A stretch of DNA of 64,000 bases from Catellatospora sichuanensis. GTDB taxonomy: Bacteria; Actinomycetota; Actinomycetes; Mycobacteriales; Micromonosporaceae. The stretch covers positions 2,688 through 66,687 of the forward strand of contig NZ_ML660194.1 in assembly GCF_007483665.1 (NCBI RefSeq), read 5' to 3'. The stretch's first letter is position 1; every line of letters starts with the position of its first letter. Below the pieces are notes generated by a model. That model saw only the letters and a list, made by a program, of their open reading frames with translations, was not told the DNA's origin and made no database searches. Position numbers and translations under genes: made by a program. Of the stretch, positions 7,840 to 16,930 are shown piece by piece.

Positions 7840-10458
7840 TCAGGCGCGCGCGCTGCGCCGCAGCGCGTGATCGGGCTTCCAGCCCGCCGGCGGGCTGCCG
7901 AACCTGCTCAGAAGTTCCGAAACGGCGGGGAACTGTAGGGATCGCAGCAGCTCCTGGCCCTGCGGTGTCATTGTCATCGGCCGATCCGAGGTTGCTCGCC
8001 GGATGAGCGTGGCACCGATGTCGCGCTCGAGCCGCCCCAGTTGGGTGCTCAGGGCTGATGGGTTGGCGCCGATCTGGCGGGCGGCCTTGTTCAGGCTGGT
8101 GTGTCCGGCCATCTGCTGGAAGCGCCTGAGCCGTTGCCATGCCTTGGGCTGGCCCTGTACGGCTCGGCGCACGTCGGCCGGAATGGAGTCGTCCAGCTCG
8201 ATCACGAGACTGCGATGGCCGTGGATGCTGTTGGCGCGCACTGGTATCCCGAACGCGCGCAGTGCCTTGAGGACTCGCGTGTCGGTGGTGCGCAGCTCGT
8301 TGGCGATGTCGCCGGCCGAGCGGTGATGGACCTGGTACTGCTGGCTGAGCCAGGCTTGGTCGATGGTCGGCTGCAGGGGCTGGCGCGCGTTGCGCAGCGT
8401 GAACCCGCAAGCCCTGGCGAACGCCGACAGGGTCCGGGCCGAAATGCCGGTCTCGCGCGCCATTTGCCGCAGGTTCTTACCGGCCTCGACGTACTCGCGC
8501 TGGATCAGCTCCGGGCTCAGGCCGGGTGGGTGCGCGGCGCTGCGGCGGGTGGACACGGTTCGGTTGGCCGGGCGGTGGACTTGCTCCAGCGCGAGACGGA
8601 CGTGGTCGGTGGAGGTGTTCAACCGGCGTGCTGCGTGGCCGAGCCGGCGGTGTTCGTTCAGCAGCAGCCGGGTGACCTCGTCCAGGTCTATGTCGCTGGG
8701 GTCGCGGCCTGGCAGATCCAGGCCGGTAAGGCAGTCTCCTGGCGGCGCCCACCTGACGGGTTCGTCGATGCCGTGCAGGCTCAGGTATGCCGCGGCGTGC
8801 TGGTGCAGGGCCGCGCGCATCGGCGTGGTGAGCCCGTCGGTGAACTTGCGGTACCTGGCCCGCTCGGATTGGTTCTGCAGTGCCAGGCGGTGCCGGGGGT
8901 CGGTCAGGTCCGCGCCGGTGAGCAGTTGGTAGGTGTAGCGGCGGGCGTGGCGGTATCTGCCGCCTTGTCCGCGGTGAGTCAGCGTGGCCGTGCAGAGTCG
9001 GTCCCAGTCGTCGTCGGTGAGGACGTCGTCGGCGATGATCGCGCGTCGGCGCCGGTAGTCGATGGGGCTGGCGTGGACGTCGAGGTAGTCGGCCAGCCGG
9101 CAGATCGCGGTGAGGACCCTTGGGCCGTGGCTGGCGGTGAGGCGTCGCAGCGTGCCGTTGGCGTAGGACGGCCATCGGTCGCGTAGTTCCGCGACGACCT
9201 TGGCGTTGCTGGGCTGAGGGTGGCCGGGCAGCAGTAGGCAGCAGGGGATGATCGCGCGCAGGACGTCGGCGGCGTAGCCGCGTGGCGGCAGCAGCCGCAC
9301 CGCCCATTCGGGCCACAGCAGCTGGGGAACATAGCGGGCCCGCTCGGTCGCGGCGGAGGTGGTGTCGGGCAGTCCCGGCTGCGGGGTGCAGGTGCGGTAG
9401 CGCAGCTGGTCGGCGGGACACATCTGCGTTCCCATCGAGGTCAGCAGGCGCTGCTGGAGCGCGGCCGACAGCGTCGCCCACCGCGTGGGTTGGATGCTGA
9501 GCGAATGGTTGCTGCGGGTGACGCTGCCCGGTCGGGTGGCATTGCCCAGCAGGGGCCGCAGTTGGGCAAGCAGGTCGGGGCCCTGGTCACCGGCAAGCAT
9601 CGCGAAGGCCTTGGTGGTCAATGCCGCGGCGAGTAGTGGGTCCGCGCACTCGTCAGGGCGGCGGCCGTTGTGACGCTGGCTCGTGTACCGGTCGTAGGCG
9701 GCAGCCGTCTGCGTTCCGAACGCGGCGAAGTCGGCGCGGCCGGACCGGTGTTGGATCCACGCGGCGACCGCTTGCAGGTCCCGCAGGTCGGTGTGGGCGG
9801 CGGCCGAGACGGCTGTGTCGTCGGCCTGCATGCCGCACAGACGGTCGTTGATCCAGGCCTGGGTGGCCAGCCGACTGTCTCCGGCTGCCAACTCGGCCGC
9901 GTCAACTCTGGAGAGGTCACCGTCGCAGATCTTGCCGCGCCGCAGGAGGTTGGCGCAGGTTCCCGCTGGGTGGAGTCCGGTGATGCCGGTGATCGGGCGT
10001 AGTGGCATCCGCCCGCAGGCCGCGCATCGGTCCGGCAGCAGCGCCCGGTGGGTCAGGCACGCGAACACCCACGGCAGCCGCCAGACGAGCTGCCACCGGC
10101 CGCGGCTTTCGAACAGGCACCCCGGGCAGAAGCGTGAACCCCGTAGTGGCTTCCACCCCAACGGGTCGTACCGTTCCAGCACGGCGGCGTCGAGTCGGCC
10201 ATCGGGCAGTCCGGCCTGACGTTCCATCTGCCGCAGTACGGGTGCGGGTGTGCCGCGCACCAGCAGGTGTTGGCGGTCGCCGCGAAGGCTGCGCCAGGGC
10301 TGGCCGAGCAGCGGCAGCGCTAGGCGCACCGGTATGTCGTACCGGCGTGCGATGTGCTCGCCCCAGCTGTCCAGGCTCTCGCCGTCGGCGATCGGCACTC
10401 GTAGCGGCAGGGTGCGTTCCGGTGCGACACCGCTGCCGAAGACCGTGGCGGGGTTCAC
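7840..10458 (-). CDS. tniQ: TniQ-family transposition protein with C-terminal HTH region
   Basis: An 872-residue target-selection protein. The N-terminal 190 residues match TniQ: LPLRVPIADGESLDSWGEHI, then a zinc-binding cluster FCPGCLFESRGRW, the WRLPWVFACLTHR motif and CAACGRMP. The long middle part is unrecognised and helical. The C-terminal 200 residues hold several HTH-like repeats (NLRQMARETGISARTLSAFA; RSAGDIANELRTTDTRVLKA) and end with a LysR-like helix-turn-helix (SLNKAARQIGANPSALSTQL). The GTG start shares 4 nt with the tniB stop. TniQ/TnsD proteins choose target DNA, so the extra DNA-binding domains are probably used for site recognition. Confidence 0.85.
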   Translation of the reverse strand: MNPATVFGSGVAPERTLPLRVPIADGESLDSWGEHIARRYDIPVRLALPLLGQPWRSLRGDRQHLLVRGTPAPVLRQMERQAGLPDGRLDAAVLERYDPLGWKPLRGSRFCPGCLFESRGRWQLVWRLPWVFACLTHRALLPDRCAACGRMPLRPITGITGLHPAGTCANLLRRGKICDGDLSRVDAAELAAGDSRLATQAWINDRLCGMQADDTAVSAAAHTDLRDLQAVAAWIQHRSGRADFAAFGTQTAAAYDRYTSQRHNGRRPDECADPLLAAALTTKAFAMLAGDQGPDLLAQLRPLLGNATRPGSVTRSNHSLSIQPTRWATLSAALQQRLLTSMGTQMCPADQLRYRTCTPQPGLPDTTSAATERARYVPQLLWPEWAVRLLPPRGYAADVLRAIIPCCLLLPGHPQPSNAKVVAELRDRWPSYANGTLRRLTASHGPRVLTAICRLADYLDVHASPIDYRRRRAIIADDVLTDDDWDRLCTATLTHRGQGGRYRHARRYTYQLLTGADLTDPRHRLALQNQSERARYRKFTDGLTTPMRAALHQHAAAYLSLHGIDEPVRWAPPGDCLTGLDLPGRDPSDIDLDEVTRLLLNEHRRLGHAARRLNTSTDHVRLALEQVHRPANRTVSTRRSAAHPPGLSPELIQREYVEAGKNLRQMARETGISARTLSAFARACGFTLRNARQPLQPTIDQAWLSQQYQVHHRSAGDIANELRTTDTRVLKALRAFGIPVRANSIHGHRSLVIELDDSIPADVRRAVQGQPKAWQRLRRFQQMAGHTSLNKAARQIGANPSALSTQLGRLERDIGATLIRRATSDRPMTMTPQGQELLRSLQFPAVSELLSRFGSPPAGWKPDHALRRSARA

Positions 10459-11576
10459 CGCGAGGTTCGGGTGGTCAGCGCTCCGGTGGCCAGTGCGGTG
10501 TGCAGTTCCCGGCGTGCCTTCTCCGCCCCAGCGTCGATCTTGATCTGGTCGAGGAGGTCGACGTCCAGGCGTTCTGCGCTGCTGCGGATGGCCCGCTGGC
10601 ATCCGCGGTTGATCAGGGTCATCAGCGAACCGATGTGCCCGCTGCTGCGCGCGAACAGGTAGTCCGACAGGTCGTCGGCGATCATGCCTGGGTGCTTGTC
10701 CGTCAGCACGACGCGCTGCTCCAGTGCCAGGAGGAGCTGCCGCCACTCACGCCGGTGTGTGTCGGAGCCGATCCGAAACGGTGCCAGGCCGAGCACGGTG
10801 GTGCGCCGGCCGGTCTGGGCCAGGACCGCGTCATGGTAGTCGCCGCCCTCGCTGAACAGGCCATGCTTGTCCAACCCGACTCCGACGAAGATCAGCGTGA
10901 CGGGGAACTCGTTGGCGACGTACTTGAAGTGGTTGCTGACCTGGATGCCGTTGGTGTGGCGTAACCGCAGGAAGTGCAGGTCGTCGACTATCAGCAGCCG
11001 GGTCTGGCAGGCCAGTACACACTCCAGTGCCCGTTTGGCGAACTGCGCGGTCGTGCCGTGGTAGCTGCCCAGGTGGCCGAAGAACTCCAGCATCGCCTGG
11101 TTGAAGTCCTTCATCCCGGTGTTGCCGCTCAGCCCGACCCGGCAGACTGGCAGCCGTTCATGCCCGTCTGCGGTGAGCGGCCCGTTTTCGGCGAGGTCGC
11201 GCTGGTGGAACTGCTTGGCGAACGCCAGCACCGAGGTCGTCTTGCCCAGTCCGGGGAACGCGTCGATCGCGACGGCCCCCTTGGCCTTGTCGCCGTCCTG
11301 GACGTTGCTGTCGACGATGTCCCACAGGTCCTCGTGCAGCGCTGCCAGTTGCGGGGTACGGATCGGCCCGAGGTTGGCGTGCCACAACCTGCGGCAGGTG
11401 GCGTACTCGGACGCGGCTGCATCGCCCAGTGCCCGCAGTTCGGGCCGTGACAGCTGCTCGGGCTGCTGGCGGGCGGGGGTGTCTACGAACAGCTTCCAGC
11501 CCTCTTTGCGCGACAGCGTGAGGTTGTCCAAGGTAGCGGCAGCCCGCCTGGCCTCCGAGGACCGTGACCGGGTCAT
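10455..11576 (-). CDS. tniB: AAA+ ATPase TniB/TnsC-like transposition regulator
   Basis: A 373-residue AAA+ protein with Walker A AFPGLGKTTS at about 106-115 and Walker B RLLIVDDLHF at about 193-202. A sensor and lid region follows (DYLFARSSGHIGSLMTLINR). TniB/TnsC proteins form ATP-dependent filaments on target DNA and connect TniQ to the transposase. The ATG overlaps the tniA stop by 4 nt, and the stop overlaps the tniQ start by 4 nt, so all three are translationally coupled. Confidence 0.93.
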   Translation of the reverse strand: MTRSRSSEARRAAATLDNLTLSRKEGWKLFVDTPARQQPEQLSRPELRALGDAAASEYATCRRLWHANLGPIRTPQLAALHEDLWDIVDSNVQDGDKAKGAVAIDAFPGLGKTTSVLAFAKQFHQRDLAENGPLTADGHERLPVCRVGLSGNTGMKDFNQAMLEFFGHLGSYHGTTAQFAKRALECVLACQTRLLIVDDLHFLRLRHTNGIQVSNHFKYVANEFPVTLIFVGVGLDKHGLFSEGGDYHDAVLAQTGRRTTVLGLAPFRIGSDTHRREWRQLLLALEQRVVLTDKHPGMIADDLSDYLFARSSGHIGSLMTLINRGCQRAIRSSAERLDVDLLDQIKIDAGAEKARRELHTALATGALTTRTSR

Positions 11577-13696
11577 ACGTCCCCCAGCGCGTCGGAGTAG
11601 AACTCGTCGTCATCGAAGTCGGTGTCCAGGTCGTCGTCACCCAGCTGCGTGTGCCCGCCGGTAGGCGGTTCGGCATCTGCCGCATCCGGCTCCAGGACGT
11701 GCCGGACCGATGCCAGGGACTTCACCGGGTCGGGCGCGACCGGTAGGTGAAGGCCCGACTGCGACCGGGCGATCCGCAGCGCGATGCGCCGCTCCTCGCG
11801 GGTGTGGCCGAGCCCGACGTTCCAGCGGTCGAGCAGTTCGGCGACGGCGAGTTTGTCGTTGGGATAGGTGTACTTCGACGCGGCCAGTTCGCGGGCGAAA
11901 GCCAGACCTTCTTCCGACAGCGGCATCGCGGCGTCCGCGGCGTGTTCCCAGACCAGTTCCGTCCAGGCCCGGTCCTCGGGATCGCGGAAGTAGATCCGCG
12001 TGATGTCGTCGACGTTGACCGCGAAGGGCCACTTGCCGCGCTTGCGGCCGGTGGCGCTGCTGGAACGGTCCCGGTAGCTGTTCAACGCCCGGCCGTTATA
12101 GCGGCGGCCACCGATCTCGACACCGTAATGCTGGATCGTGCGCCACTCCGTCTGCAGGAACTCGAACCCGAGGTCCGGGTCACGTGGCGCCATGACGTAG
12201 CCCGCTTTCGCGATGCCGTGCTCGAACATCTTCGCCGGGGACAACGCCAGCCCCGGCACTCCCGGATCGCGTAAGCCCGCGTGCGGCCGGTGGTGGTAGA
12301 CCACCGCCACCCACTCCCGGATGATCGCTTCCAGTTCGTCGAGGAAGAAGAACGCGTCCCGCTCAGGGTTCAGGCCACGCGAGTGGACATCGGGACCCTT
12401 GTAGCCGGGCAGCACCTGCAGCAGGTCCTCCCGCAGGGTGCGGAAGAACCGCTCGATCGGGCCTTTGTCGCGTCCCGTGCGCAGCCGGGCCGGCTGTATC
12501 GAGATGCCCAGCCGCTGGCAGACGCTGGTCAGATGCTCGGAGATGTAGATGTTGCCGTGATCGATGACGATCGTCTCCGGCACGACCGCCGGGCCCGCCG
12601 CCGCCCGCAGCGGCCCCTCGACCGCATCGCGGTCGACCAGGACCGTGGCGGGGATCCCGTGCTCGGGCCACACCGCGTGCTGCGGCCACCCGCTGCTCGC
12701 CAGCGGAGGGCGGAACGCCTGGTAGAGGGTGACGCTGGCGTCCACCGACTTGGTCGACACGGGCGTGACCCTCACCCCCGTGACACAGCGGGTGTACCAG
12801 TCCATGGCCACCGTCAGCTCCGCCTGCATCCAGCGCAGCGTCAACGGATCCAGCGCGAACACGTCCAGGCGCGTGGTGTCCATCAGCATGTACTCACCAG
12901 GCCGGGTCGGGCGCAGCTTGCCGTACACATCCTTCGGGCGGGCGGCGACATCCCGGTTGCGTTTGGCGGAAAGCCGGAACGTCGGGTGCCGCCGTTCGAG
13001 GTCTTCGAGCAGGCGGTAGGCGCTGGCCTGGCTCGGCAGGCGCACCGCCCCGTCGCCGTAGCGGGCCGCCAGCCGCGCCTTGGTCCGCTCGATCACCAAC
13101 AGACGGGAGGGCCGCGACTCGTCGGTGTGCTCGACCATCACCTCCAGCGCCATCTCGACCCAACGCTCGTCCACCCGCGTGCGCGAGCGGGCCACCCCAC
13201 CGCGGGACGGCGCCAGACCGGCCTCGCCATACTGCTGGAAGCGACGCACCCACCGCTGGATAGTGCGGAACGTGACCCCGAGTTCGGCAGCCTTCGCCGA
13301 GTATCGCTCCCGCAGCGTCAGCGTCAGCGCATACTGCGGGCGCGGCTCATCCGGGCCTGCCAGCTGCGCCGACCCAGACCGGAACCCGGTCAGCACCTCC
13401 CGGACATCACCCGCACGTTGCGCGACCAGATGGCGTTCGGCGTCAGTGAGCTGGGCCAGCACCACGGCCGCAGAGTCGATGTCGTCGTCAGCGGCAGGCC
13501 CAGGTCGTCGAGGGATCAGCTGCGCCCTGCCGGAAAACAGCAGCTCCCGCACCGACAGCCGCAGCAGCTGCCCAGTCGCGGTCTTGCCGACCACCTCGTT
13601 GCCAGCCGCCGTCGCGACCAGCTCAACGACCTCCACGGTTTCACCGTCGAAGCGAAACAGCGTGCCGACCCCGACCCGCACGCCAGCCTCGCTCAC
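11573..13696 (-). CDS. tniA: TniA/TnsB-like DDE transposase (Mu transposase C-terminal domain)
   Basis: A 707-residue rve/DDE transposase. An N-terminal HTH (AAELGVTFRTIQRWVRRFQQ) precedes the catalytic core. Likely DDE residues are D near 271 (YMLMDTTRLD), D near 377 (ETIVIDHGN) and E near 414 (KGPIERFFRT). The C-terminal Mu_C beta barrel includes VEIGGRRYNGRALNSYRD. It catalyses 3'-strand cleavage and transfer. The start is the GTG at 13696, which overlaps the tnsA-like stop by 4 nt (GTGA); frame upstream of this is non-coding. Confidence 0.93.
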   Translation of the reverse strand: MSEAGVRVGVGTLFRFDGETVEVVELVATAAGNEVVGKTATGQLLRLSVRELLFSGRAQLIPRRPGPAADDDIDSAAVVLAQLTDAERHLVAQRAGDVREVLTGFRSGSAQLAGPDEPRPQYALTLTLRERYSAKAAELGVTFRTIQRWVRRFQQYGEAGLAPSRGGVARSRTRVDERWVEMALEVMVEHTDESRPSRLLVIERTKARLAARYGDGAVRLPSQASAYRLLEDLERRHPTFRLSAKRNRDVAARPKDVYGKLRPTRPGEYMLMDTTRLDVFALDPLTLRWMQAELTVAMDWYTRCVTGVRVTPVSTKSVDASVTLYQAFRPPLASSGWPQHAVWPEHGIPATVLVDRDAVEGPLRAAAGPAVVPETIVIDHGNIYISEHLTSVCQRLGISIQPARLRTGRDKGPIERFFRTLREDLLQVLPGYKGPDVHSRGLNPERDAFFFLDELEAIIREWVAVVYHHRPHAGLRDPGVPGLALSPAKMFEHGIAKAGYVMAPRDPDLGFEFLQTEWRTIQHYGVEIGGRRYNGRALNSYRDRSSSATGRKRGKWPFAVNVDDITRIYFRDPEDRAWTELVWEHAADAAMPLSEEGLAFARELAASKYTYPNDKLAVAELLDRWNVGLGHTREERRIALRIARSQSGLHLPVAPDPVKSLASVRHVLEPDAADAEPPTGGHTQLGDDDLDTDFDDDEFYSDALGDV

Positions 13697-14421
13697 GCCG
13701 GCCTCCGCAGCACCGTGGCACCCGACAGCCGCACGGCCATGTCGAACACGAGATGGCCCGTCCACATCAAGTGCAGCACCGCCGCCCGCGCCACCGGCGC
13801 GGGCCACCCCGCAGCGCACCCGGCCGCCACCGACACCGTCGCGCCATCCAGATCGGCGGCGCTCAACCGCGCCACCAGATCCGCATCGAACAACCAAGCA
13901 CGTCGATACCCGGCCAAGAACCGGACATTGGCCAGCTCGACCTCGGGCGGTTCCGTCCAAACCTCGTAGCGCATCCCACGCAACGCGACGACCTCGGCTG
14001 TCCACGCCAGCGTCGCCGCGACCGTCGCATCGACCAGACGCCTGGCGGGCTTCACATCCACGATCACGGCCCGATCGTCGACGACCAGCAGGAAGTCGGG
14101 CACATGCCTTCGGTGCGCTCCGCCGACGACGGCATGCAGCAGAAACGGCTGCGCCACGATCGCGCTCACCCGCCGGTCGAAATCGGCGAACAAGAGCCGG
14201 GCCAGCTCCAGCCGTGACTCATAGATCACATGATCCCGCTGGGTTGCCGACCAGTAGGTGCCCGAATAGTGCCTCTGCCCCTGGTGCCAGCGAAACGTCC
14301 GCCAGGGTAAGGCCGCTATCAGTGCTGCGACGGGAACCGTATCCCACGGCTGGCCTTCGACCGTCCTGCCCGCCGGCCGACGGTAGTCAACCGTCACACG
14401 CTCAGGCTCACCAGCAAGCAC
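13693..14421 (-). CDS. TnsA-like transposase endonuclease subunit
   Basis: A 242-residue protein with a restriction-endonuclease-like fold. It has the TnsA signature E68 (VIYESRLELARLLF), D109 (HVPDFLLVVDD) and D122-x-K124 (AVIVDVKPARR). TnsA makes the 5'-strand cuts that turn copy-in transposition into cut-and-paste. GTG start with GGAG about eight bases upstream. It is the first gene of the four-gene transposition operon; its presence separates this element from plain Tn5053-type elements, which lack TnsA. Confidence 0.85.
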   Translation of the reverse strand: MLAGEPERVTVDYRRPAGRTVEGQPWDTVPVAALIAALPWRTFRWHQGQRHYSGTYWSATQRDHVIYESRLELARLLFADFDRRVSAIVAQPFLLHAVVGGAHRRHVPDFLLVVDDRAVIVDVKPARRLVDATVAATLAWTAEVVALRGMRYEVWTEPPEVELANVRFLAGYRRAWLFDADLVARLSAADLDGATVSVAAGCAAGWPAPVARAAVLHLMWTGHLVFDMAVRLSGATVLRRPA

Positions 14422-14567
14422 GTTGGGCTCCAGTCGTCAGGTTCCCGAGCCCTCTCACCCGTCCGGAGATACGCAGGGAGCACGCCGGCCCAACATATCG
14501 ATATAGCTACGTTAGTCGATAGTCACTCCCATTGGAGTACACCTGAACGGGTGAACCCTGGACACAG
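14422..14567. other. AT-richer intergenic stretch, possible transposon end and promoter
   Basis: Between the tnsA-like start and the next gene the sequence is locally AT-rich around 14490-14530, including the small palindrome ATATCGATAT. This would suit the transposon end and the operon promoter. No convincing matching inverted end was found near 7400-7600, so the element boundaries remain unset. Confidence 0.3.
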
Positions 14568-14978
14568 CTACTGGGCCCAGTCCAGCTGCGCCTCGGGCAC
14601 ACCGACAGCGCGGGCGTACTCCCTGACCGCCGCGAGCCCCACCGCATCCTGCCGATCGACCTTGAAAATCCTGCCCGCGAACACGACCTGCTTCGCCGGC
14701 CCCACCGTCCAGTCCGCGTACCACGGACCCGGCAGCAACCCGACGGACAACTGCGCCGCGAGCTCGTCCCCAAGACCCTCATCGCACGTAAAGTCCAGCA
14801 AAGTCCACACCTCAGGCTGTCCACCAACGCGGTCAACCGCACTGCCTGCCCTAACCCTGTGGATCCGGCGAATCACAATCGGAAGATCGACTACAGCGCC
14901 TGGAGCAAGACTCTCCGCCACCAGCGTGCCCACCACCGTCGCCGGTCCGATACCGCGCTGGACATCCTTAACCGTCAT
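14568..14978 (-). CDS. Hypothetical protein, tandem paralogue
   Basis: A 136-residue protein not assigned to a family. The N-terminus MTVKDVQRGIGPATVVGTLV and the segment VVDLPIVIRRIHRV are matched by the shorter protein just upstream (VPVIGTLIAESLAADGVLDV; PLTLRRLQRI). The C-terminal half (PGPWYADWTVGPAKQVVFAG) is present only here. The ATG at 14978 shares 4 nt with the stop of the upstream gene. Confidence 0.6.
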   Translation of the reverse strand: MTVKDVQRGIGPATVVGTLVAESLAPGAVVDLPIVIRRIHRVRAGSAVDRVGGQPEVWTLLDFTCDEGLGDELAAQLSVGLLPGPWYADWTVGPAKQVVFAGRIFKVDRQDAVGLAAVREYARAVGVPEAQLDWAQ

Positions 14979-15157
14979 ACGACAACCCCACGACATTCGC
15001 TGTGAGAAAAGGACACGGAACCAGAGAACCTACACTCGGGCTGGCCGGGAGCCGGGTTGGAGATGACAATCCGCTGTAGCCGGCGCAGCGTCAGGGGCAC
15101 GTCCAGAACCCCATCTGCTGCCAGGCTTTCGGCGATGAGCGTCCCGATCACAGGCAC
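14975..15157 (-). CDS. Short paralogue of the downstream hypothetical protein
   Basis: About 60 residues from the GTG at 15157, chosen for its GGAGG site (an ATG at 15226 is also possible). It aligns with the first half of the 14568-14978 protein as far as GQPE, then ends after about 20 unrelated-looking residues. It looks like a partial tandem duplication that has lost its C-terminal half, yet it keeps a coupled ATGA junction with its neighbour. Confidence 0.5.
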   Translation of the reverse strand: MPVIGTLIAESLAADGVLDVPLTLRRLQRIVISNPAPGQPECRFSGSVSFSHSECRGVVV

Positions 15158-15354
15158 AGGGTCCTCCGGGTCAGGTTGTCCGGCCGACAGCTTAGCTCCG
15201 GTTCGTACGCGTGTACTCCTGACCATCGCGGCGTGTCATCTGACGGCGAGGGCGGTCACGGCAGCCTGCTTCAGCGCCCCTGTCGAGCCGTCCCACGCGG
15301 CCCGCACCTCCAGGCGGTGTCGCAAAGTGCGCAGGCTGCCCTGCTTGCTGCCGG

Positions 15355-15614
15355 ATGGCAAGCTCACGTCCCGTGATCGATGATCTCGTGAAGGACCACC
15401 TGCACCACCAGCTCAGATCGACACGTCAGGCGCTGGTGCGGAAGCTCGACGGCCTGTCCGAGCACGACGTGCGGCGTCCCCTGACGGCGACGGCACCAAC
15501 CTCCTCGGCCTGGTCAAGCACTCGGCGACCTTGGAGGCCTGGTACTTCGGCGAGGTTTTCGGCCGCGATGGGGACGCCGTGAGAAATACGGATCTCGTGG
15601 CGGCCCGCCAGTGA
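15355..15614 (+). pseudogene. DinB/DUF664-like remnant, frameshifted and truncated
   Basis: The first frame reads VIDDLVKDHLHHQLRSTRQA then [20 protein letters not shown], typical of the N-terminus of DinB-superfamily (DUF664) proteins. Near 15481-15495 the coding sense moves frame and continues [20 protein letters not shown], the conserved second helix. The frame stops at 15614, and the rest of the roughly 160-residue family length is missing. Its TGA overlaps the GTG of the mraY copy. Confidence 0.7.
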
Positions 15615-16714
15615 GGGCAGTCATCGTCGCGGCCGCGGTCGCGTTCATCATCTCCCTGTTCGGCACCCCGGTCGCGGTCCGCGTCTTCACCGCGCTCAAG
15701 GCCGGCCAGCCGATCCGATCCCTCGGGCTCGCCAGCAACCAGGGCAAGAAGGCCACGCCGACGATGGGCGGCGTCGCCTTCATCGTGGCGACCGTCTTCG
15801 CCTACCTGGCCGGGCACATCACCCTGATGACCCTGCCCGAACGGCAGATCGCGCAGGAGGGCCCGACCATGACGGCCCTGGTCCTGCTCGGGCTGTTCGT
15901 CTTCTGCGGCGGGGTCGGCTTCCTCGACGACTTCCTCAAGGTGCGCCGGCGCAGCTCCGACGGCCTGTCCGCCAAAGGCAAGCTGCTCGGCCAGGCGATC
16001 GTCGGCGGCGGGTTCGGCATCGCCGCGCTCTATGCGGCCAGCACCAACGGCCAGACTGTGGCCAGCGAGCACATCTCGCTCATCCGCGACATCAGCTGGC
16101 TGAACGTCGGCAAGGTCGGCTCGGTGATCGTGTTCGTCTTCGTGATCACGGCGATGTCAAACGGCGTGAACCTCACCGACGGCCTCGACGGCCTGGCTAC
16201 CGGCGCGTCGGCCCTGGTGTTCGGCGCATACGCGCTGATCGGCTTCTGGCAGTACCGGCACTGGTGCGCCGACGACGCGTACGTCCGCGTGAACGACTAC
16301 TGCTACCAGGTCCGGGATCCCCTGGAGATCGTCATGATCGCGGCGGCGGCCGCCGGTGCCTGCGTGGGCTTCCTGTGGTGGAACACGTCCCCGGCGCGGA
16401 TCTACATGGGTGACGTGGGCTCGCTCGGGCTCGGTGCCCTGATCGGCGGTCTCGCGGTGGCAACCCGCACCACGCTGCTGTCGATCGTTATCGGCGGGCT
16501 CTTCGTCATCATCGTGACCACCTGGGTGATCCAGATCGTCTCGTTCCGGACCACCGGCAGACGTGTCTTCCGGATGGTGCCGCTGCACCACCATTTCGAC
16601 CTGGCCGGGTGGAGCGAGGTCAATATCGTGGTCCGGTTCTGGACCGTGGCCGGCGTCTGCGTGGCGGCCGGCCTGGGCCTGTTCTACTCGGATTTCCTGG
16701 CGGCCGCGGGATAA
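15611..16714 (+). CDS. mraY: Phospho-N-acetylmuramoyl-pentapeptide transferase (MraY)
   Basis: A 367-residue polytopic membrane enzyme transferring phospho-MurNAc-pentapeptide from UDP to undecaprenyl phosphate (lipid I formation). Diagnostic motifs are present: [13 protein letters not shown] (46-58), FLDDFLK with D106/D107, [10 protein letters not shown] (187-196), [10 protein letters not shown] and [11 protein letters not shown]. It appears complete and active. It is not in a dcw cluster: no murF, murD or ftsW lie nearby. It is therefore probably a second copy, joined by a GTGA overlap to the DinB remnant. No clear ribosome binding site, so expression may depend on coupling. Confidence 0.95.
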   Translation: MRAVIVAAAVAFIISLFGTPVAVRVFTALKAGQPIRSLGLASNQGKKATPTMGGVAFIVATVFAYLAGHITLMTLPERQIAQEGPTMTALVLLGLFVFCGGVGFLDDFLKVRRRSSDGLSAKGKLLGQAIVGGGFGIAALYAASTNGQTVASEHISLIRDISWLNVGKVGSVIVFVFVITAMSNGVNLTDGLDGLATGASALVFGAYALIGFWQYRHWCADDAYVRVNDYCYQVRDPLEIVMIAAAAAGACVGFLWWNTSPARIYMGDVGSLGLGALIGGLAVATRTTLLSIVIGGLFVIIVTTWVIQIVSFRTTGRRVFRMVPLHHHFDLAGWSEVNIVVRFWTVAGVCVAAGLGLFYSDFLAAAG

Positions 16715-16930
16715 AGCGAGCACGCCGGACAGTCCACCCAACGAGTGGCTACACGACTTCGAGACACCGCCTAACTGCGACTTCTCCCGCCCGCAGGAGG
16801 CAACGACGGCAAGACCGGCTCAGCTCAGGCTGGGGGTTCGGGTCACAGCCGAGCGGGGCGCAGGCCCTCCGATGCCCCTTTACGCCGAATGGCGGTGACG
16901 ACGAGGAAGCGGCGGCGACAGCAACTGAGA

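Noticed and set aside
11747-14522. Long open frames on the plus strand opposite tniA and the tnsA-like gene
   Set aside because: High-GC antisense shadows: third-position G/C pattern, catalytic motifs and overlapping starts all support the minus-strand genes.
7440-14565. Terminal inverted repeats of the transposition module
   Set aside because: Candidate TGT...ACA ends near 7440 and 14562 were compared but show no convincing matched repeats; boundaries cannot be given from sequence alone.
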